From CAZNXJ01 sp964577115 (lineage in GTDB: Bacteria; Planctomycetota; Planctomycetia; Pirellulales; Pirellulaceae): DNA of 64,000 bases. The stretch covers positions 103,082-167,081 of the forward strand of contig CAZNXJ010000012.1 of NCBI GenBank assembly GCA_964577115.1. The letters run 5' to 3'. Made by a program: the position numbers and the translations under genes. Of the stretch, positions 60,347-64,000 are shown in pieces. The stretch's first letter is position 1; the number at the start of each line of letters is the position of its first letter. Below the pieces are notes generated by a model, which did no database searches, was not told the DNA's origin, and saw only the letters and a list, made by a program, of their open reading frames with translations.

Positions 60347-61915
60347 TCAGTGACGGAAGTGGCGGCGGCCCGTGAACAGCATGGGAATCTGGTGCTGATT
60401 GCAGGCGGCGATGACTTCGTCGTCGCGCCGCGAGCCGCCGGGCTGGATGATCGCGGCGATGCCGGCCGCGGCCGCTTTTTCAATGGAATCCGGGAAGGGG
60501 AAAAACGCGTCCGACGCCAGCACGGCTCCTGCGCAGCGGCGCCCGGCCTTCTTGAGCGCGATCTCGACCGCATCCACGCGGCTCATCTGTCCCGCGCCGG
60601 CGCCCCACAGTGCGCCCTCGGAACAGACGGCAATCGCGTTGGACTTGATGTGCCGCACAATCGCCCACGCGAATTCGAGGTCACGCTGTAGGTCGGGCGA
60701 GGGAGCCTGGCTCGTCACCACCTGCCAGCTCGACGGGATGTCTGGCAGCACGTCGCTTTCCTGGGCCAACATGCCGCCGAGTACCGGGCGGAATTGAATG
60801 TTGAGCTGCCCTTCGTCGAGCCGGCCGACCTGGATGAGCCGCACGTTCTCGCGCCACTTCGGCCGCGTCGTGAGAATTCCGACCGCGGCCGCTTCATAGT
60901 CGGGCGCGACAATCGCCTCGATAAACAACCCTGGACGACAAAGCAGCTCCGCCGTTTCCACGTCCACCGTGCGATTCATGCCGAGCACCGAGCCGAAGGC
61001 GCTTTGGGGGTCGCCCTCGAGTGCGAGCCGGCACGCTTCGCTTAGCCGCTCGGCCGTGGCTGCTCCACACGGGTTGGTATGCTTGATCACCGAACAAGCC
61101 GGACCGTCCTGGGCCCGGACGATGGCCAGCGCGGCGTCCAGATCGAGGTAGTTGTTGTACGACAGCTCTTTGCCGTTAAGTTGCCGAGCGGCAACGAGGC
61201 TGGCGCCGCGCCAGGCACTGTCGGTGTAAACGGCCGCGGCCTGATGCGGGTTCTCGCCGTACCGCAAATCGGCCTTCTTCCGCAGCGCGAGCGTTGGCGC
61301 GGTTGGGAAGCCAGAACTTTCCGACCGGCCGGCGAACCATGCCGCGATCGCACGGTCGTATTCGGCCGTCCGCGCGAACGCCTCGGCGGCCAGACGCTGC
61401 CGCAGTTCGAGCGACGTGTGCCCGCGCTCGGTTAGCTCTTCGAGAATCGCGGAATAGTGTTCCGGCCGCGTGGCGATCGTCACGAAGCGATGATTCTTCG
61501 CGGCCGCTCGCACCAGGCTCGGACCACCGATATCGATTTGCTCGATCGCTTCATCCACCTCGACGTGGGGCCGAGCCACCGTGGCTTCAAAGGGATAGAG
61601 GTTGACGACTACCAATTCGAAGGGATGGATGCCATGGCGCGAGATGGCATCCATGTCGTCGTCACGGTCGTGTCGGCAAAGGATGCCCCCGAAGACTTTG
61701 GGATGGAGCGTCTTGAGGCGGCCGTCCATCATCTCGGGAAATTCCGTGTATTCGGAGATATCCCGGACGGCGATCCGGTGCTGTTCCAGGTGCCGGCGCG
61801 TTCCGCCAGTGCTGTACAGCTCGATGCCTAACGACGCAAGACCTTGCGCGAAATCAACAAGACCGAGTTTATCGCTGACACTGATTAGGGCGCGACGGAC
61901 GGTGGGCGATTGCAT
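60347..61915 (-). CDS. purH: Bifunctional AICAR transformylase / IMP cyclohydrolase
   Basis: Catalyses the last two steps of IMP synthesis. It has 522 residues, as usual. The N-terminal cyclohydrolase has RALISVSDKLGLVDFAQGL, YSTGGTRRHLE and DGRLKTLHPKVFGGIL. The transformylase part has RYGENPHQAAAVY, QLNGKELSYNNYLDLDAA, VIKHTNPCGAA, SDAFFPFPDSIEKAAAAG and IIQPGGSRRDDEVI. The ATG at 61915 has CGGAG upstream. It lies 26 bases after rex and 30 before trpC, so the three are probably one operon. Confidence 0.97.
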   Translation of the reverse strand: MQSPTVRRALISVSDKLGLVDFAQGLASLGIELYSTGGTRRHLEQHRIAVRDISEYTEFPEMMDGRLKTLHPKVFGGILCRHDRDDDMDAISRHGIHPFELVVVNLYPFEATVARPHVEVDEAIEQIDIGGPSLVRAAAKNHRFVTIATRPEHYSAILEELTERGHTSLELRQRLAAEAFARTAEYDRAIAAWFAGRSESSGFPTAPTLALRKKADLRYGENPHQAAAVYTDSAWRGASLVAARQLNGKELSYNNYLDLDAALAIVRAQDGPACSVIKHTNPCGAATAERLSEACRLALEGDPQSAFGSVLGMNRTVDVETAELLCRPGLFIEAIVAPDYEAAAVGILTTRPKWRENVRLIQVGRLDEGQLNIQFRPVLGGMLAQESDVLPDIPSSWQVVTSQAPSPDLQRDLEFAWAIVRHIKSNAIAVCSEGALWGAGAGQMSRVDAVEIALKKAGRRCAGAVLASDAFFPFPDSIEKAAAAGIAAIIQPGGSRRDDEVIAACNQHQIPMLFTGRRHFRH

Positions 61916-61941
61916 GGACGCTCCGGGCTTCTCAGACGTAA

Positions 61942-62613
61942 TTACGGTTTGGCGGCCTTATTAACCACCGCGAACGACAGCTGCTCGAGTTCCATGGCCA
62001 GATCGACCCGCACGGAGTGTACCGTGGGCGGCAGATTCAGCGTCACGGGCGCGAAATTCAACACGCCTTCAATTCCGGCGTCAACCACCTGCTCGGCAAC
62101 GGCCTGAGCGGCAGATGCGGGTACGGCAAGAATCGCCAGGCGGATGTTTTCCTGCGGAGCGATCTCCGCCAGCCGATCCAGGTGATGCACGGGAATGCCT
62201 TCGATGATGCGCCCCACCTTGTCGGCATCCACGTCGAACCCCGCGATAATCCGGAAATTCTGGTTGCCGAAGCCCCGATAACCGATCAGCGCACGTCCCA
62301 GGTTACCGATGCCCACGACGGCAACCGGCCAGGCTTGGTCCGTGCCGAGTATCCGCCGGATGACGGCAATCAGCTCGGAGCACCGGTAGCCGATGCCCGG
62401 ATAGCCGAACTGACCGAAATGGGCCAGGTCCTTGCGAACCTGCGCGTCGGTCAGCCCGAGCAGGCTGCCTAGCTGTGTCGAGTTGGTCGTTTCCTGGCCG
62501 TTGGCGACGAGTCGTTGCAGCTCGCGCAAATAGAGGCTCAGCCGATTAACAACCGCTTTCGGTGCATTGTCGGCGGCGCTTTGGGCCGGCTTGCCTTTCC
62601 TCGCCTCGCGCAT
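61942..62613 (-). CDS. rex: Redox-sensing transcriptional repressor Rex
   Basis: A 223-residue repressor that senses the NADH/NAD ratio. The winged-helix DNA-binding part has RLSLYLRELQRLV and LGLTDAQVRKDLAHFGQFGYPGIGY, and the Rossmann part has VAVVGIGNLGRALIGYRGF and GFDVDADKVG. All are typical. It should control fermentation, respiration or central metabolism genes. I see no clear Rex operator (TTGTGA-N6-TCACAA) nearby. It is first in the rex-purH-trpC run. Confidence 0.95.
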   Translation of the reverse strand: MREARKGKPAQSAADNAPKAVVNRLSLYLRELQRLVANGQETTNSTQLGSLLGLTDAQVRKDLAHFGQFGYPGIGYRCSELIAVIRRILGTDQAWPVAVVGIGNLGRALIGYRGFGNQNFRIIAGFDVDADKVGRIIEGIPVHHLDRLAEIAPQENIRLAILAVPASAAQAVAEQVVDAGIEGVLNFAPVTLNLPPTVHSVRVDLAMELEQLSFAVVNKAAKP

Positions 62614-63657
62614 CGATCATCGTACGTCCTGGGATTTGTCGCTCAACTGACCGGTGCCAGTGTCGTCACCTACTGTACGAATTGCCCGGCGGGGCCACAA
62701 GGCAGCGCGCCCCATGCGGGGGAAAAGCAGATCAAGCCCGCCACCGCCGGAGCGGAGCGGGCTTGAACGCAGAAGGCAAGCCGTGGGTCTGATTCTGTTA
62801 CGAATTTCCCAACGCGGGCAGCGGGGTGGGACCCGCAAGCCGGTCGCTCAGCAAGTACGGGTGCCGCGGCCGGCGGCGAGCGTGGCGGGAGCCCGGCCGG
62901 GACTCCTGGTCCGCGAAAAGTGACCGGCCTCTAGTCATCCTTAGGTCGCAGATTGCCGCCGAGCAAATTTCGAGAGCGCAGGACGTTCGGGGCTGCCCTG
63001 CTCCTGGGGGGCGCCTATTGGCAGCCATCCCGCCCACGCATCCGGCAGCTCGCGCCGAACGAACCTCGCCACCGGAATAGTTTCCCCATTCAGAATAACT
63101 TGTCGAACGAGCCCAACCGCGACGCGTCGGTTCCGGCCAACGTCACAACTCCCCTCACGCGATTGCTCGCCCCAATTCCCTCCAGGTCCCGTTACCGCGC
63201 GCGTCGTTCCGATTATCCGCATTGAGGTGGATGGAAGGACCCAGGATGCGTGGGTTTCGGCGCGGTTTACCGGCCGCGGGTCCGTTTATCCGATACAGCC
63301 GTCATAAGTGGACCCACGGTCCTTTTTCCCCAGACCACCACGGCGCTGACAACCACCGCTTTTTCTTTATCTCCGACAAGCAAATACGACGATTTGTCTT
63401 GTCTAGGAGCCAAATTTTTCCTGGTCGATCCATCTCAAGCCCTTTCCCCAGTGTGACGATGATTGCGACAACCGGCCATGTTACGCACGGTGCGAGCAAC
63501 AAGTTGCACGACGGAGAGGTCGCGAGTTCCAGCGCCTTTCTGCTTCCCCGTGCTGGCGATGCGGACAGAGCGTAGCGGCCGACGCGTAGTTGGCGAGATG
63601 GTTCGCCAGACCAGAGTTTACTTCCACCGTGAGTTTGTCTTTTAGGAGAACGGGAAG
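62614..63657. other. Gene-poor region upstream of rex
   Basis: About 1 kb with no confident protein gene. One minus-strand frame at 62941-63222 (93 codons, containing VRQVILNGETIPVARF) is the most protein-like but lacks a ribosome binding site. The minus strand from about 62940 to 62725 has several strong hairpins and ends in a terminator-like structure, so a small RNA is possible. The plus strand before 63658 must hold the promoter of the last gene. Confidence 0.4.
62732..62766 (-). terminator. Orphan terminator-like hairpin
   Basis: A 10-bp perfect stem (62732-62741 with 62757-62766), with a possible inner 4-bp stem, followed on the minus strand by TCTGCTTTTC. The T-run begins five bases after the stem, so it is a plausible but not ideal terminator. 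No confident gene precedes it on that strand. Confidence 0.5.
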
Positions 63658-64000
63658 ATGAGGACACGAATGGGTGTGTCGATGTTTGCAGTCATCCTGA
63701 CTGCAATCTTAGTCGACACGGCATCCGCGGCGTACTTCGGCGTCGCGAGCTATCGGAACTGCGGGAGCGAGGATCCGGCGACATACTGTTGTGACCCTTG
63801 CCACACGGTCATGCGGACGCGGCGCCGCATTGTACACGAACAGCAGCAGTTCACGTGCTACAAGACGGTGTACAACACCGTTTACGAAGACAAAGTCGTC
63901 AATTGCGTGAAGTACGTGCCGGAAACGCATTATCGCGAATGCACGTACACGGTCTGCAAGCCGGTTTACGAGACCAAGACCAAAGAGATCTGCTACACGG
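63658..64000 (+). CDS. Cys/Tyr/Lys-rich secreted repeat protein, N-terminal part
   Basis: The frame runs off the right edge; 114 codons are visible. A signal peptide (MGVSMFAVILTAILVDTASA) is followed by a Cys-rich segment (CGSEDPATYCCDPCH) and then near-repeats built on Y-x-x-V-x-N/C-x-x-Y: TCYKTVYNTVYEDKVVNCVKYV, then CTYTVCKPVYETKTKEICYT. Planctomycete proteins of this type carry many copies of the CKPVYETKTKEICYTV unit; their function is unknown, possibly cross-linked envelope protein. The ATG has AGGAG upstream. Confidence 0.82.
   Translation, partial: MRTRMGVSMFAVILTAILVDTASAAYFGVASYRNCGSEDPATYCCDPCHTVMRTRRRIVHEQQQFTCYKTVYNTVYEDKVVNCVKYVPETHYRECTYTVCKPVYETKTKEICYT

Noticed and set aside
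62941..63222. A 93-codon minus-strand gene
   Set aside because: Part of it reads like protein, but there is no ribosome binding site, the N-terminal half is Gly/Arg-rich noise and I recognise nothing; left as a note in the gene-poor region.
62725..63400. RNase P RNA on the minus strand
   Set aside because: An ACAGAA...GGCTT-like piece and a CCTAAGGATGACT-like piece recall its 3' part, but the universal GAGGAAAGTCCGGGC segment and the GGTAAACCC segment are missing, and the spacing is wrong.
63222..63575. Plus-strand open frame of 117 codons before the last gene
   Set aside because: Composition is unlike protein (Ser/Arg/Phe mix), there is no ribosome binding site, and it ends before the clear gene at 63658.
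1..64000. CRISPR arrays, insertion sequences, phage genes or integration sites
   Set aside because: No regularly spaced direct repeats, transposase or integrase motifs, or terminal inverted repeats with target duplications were noticed; the single tRNA has no visible partial copy nearby.

Overview
The window reads as a stretch of a Planctomycetota chromosome, most like the Pirellulales. The DNA is GC-rich. It carries several families that are hallmarks of that phylum: two DUF1559 prepilin-like proteins, a BBP7-type outer-membrane barrel, a DUF1080 protein, a giant secreted protein with an N-terminal LEPR-XLL-like motif, and the start of a Cys/Tyr/Lys-rich secreted repeat protein. I see no insertion sequence, phage, CRISPR array or rRNA. 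There is one tRNA (Pro, anticodon TGG). Family names below are recognised by reading the translated sequence; no database search was run.

Layout. 1-9.5 kb: housekeeping genes (end of an Old Yellow Enzyme, mfd, a PpiC/SurA-like lipoprotein, a CYTH protein, citrate synthase plus a NUDIX hydrolase, an RmlD-like reductase). 9.5-15.5 kb: surface and envelope genes (BBP7 barrel, PilZ, DUF1559, a double thioredoxin-fold/CcdA fusion). 15.6-21.8 kb: tRNA-Pro, parB-parA with a parS-like site, DUF1015, ahcY with a clear terminator, trpF. 22-31.3 kb: a probable extracellular polysaccharide region (chain-length-determinant-like protein, ExeA-type ATPase, a kinase-fold protein with a ruined P-loop, UDP-sugar epimerase, MFS transporter, dolichyl-phosphate-mannose-synthase-like glycosyltransferase), ending in 6-phosphofructokinase. 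31.3-37 kb: a TolC-family protein with a long tail and two translationally coupled unknown genes.

37.5-46.9 kb is the most unusual region. A 2738-residue protein has a LEPR-like export motif, Ig-like repeats with calcium-loop motifs, a stalk of about 1800 Ala/Glu/Gln-rich helical residues, a glycine-rich hydrophobic segment, and a C-terminal His...Cys domain that looks like a permuted papain/NlpC fold. Its catalytic-candidate cysteine is the only cysteine I find in the chain. Two small genes that share a C-terminal motif follow directly. The arrangement is that of a polymorphic toxin with immunity genes, built on a planctomycete surface-protein chassis; this is a hypothesis.

47-64 kb: a DUF11 lipoprotein, a stand-alone LigD-phosphoesterase-like protein, inorganic pyrophosphatase, UDP-glucuronate decarboxylase, tadA, DUF1080, VanZ-like, a second DUF1559 gene with a terminator, a cysteine desulfurase, a KaiC-like ATPase, and a tight minus-strand run rex-purH-trpC-unknown. 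A region of about 1 kb with no confident gene but an orphan terminator follows, then the truncated Cys-rich secreted protein.
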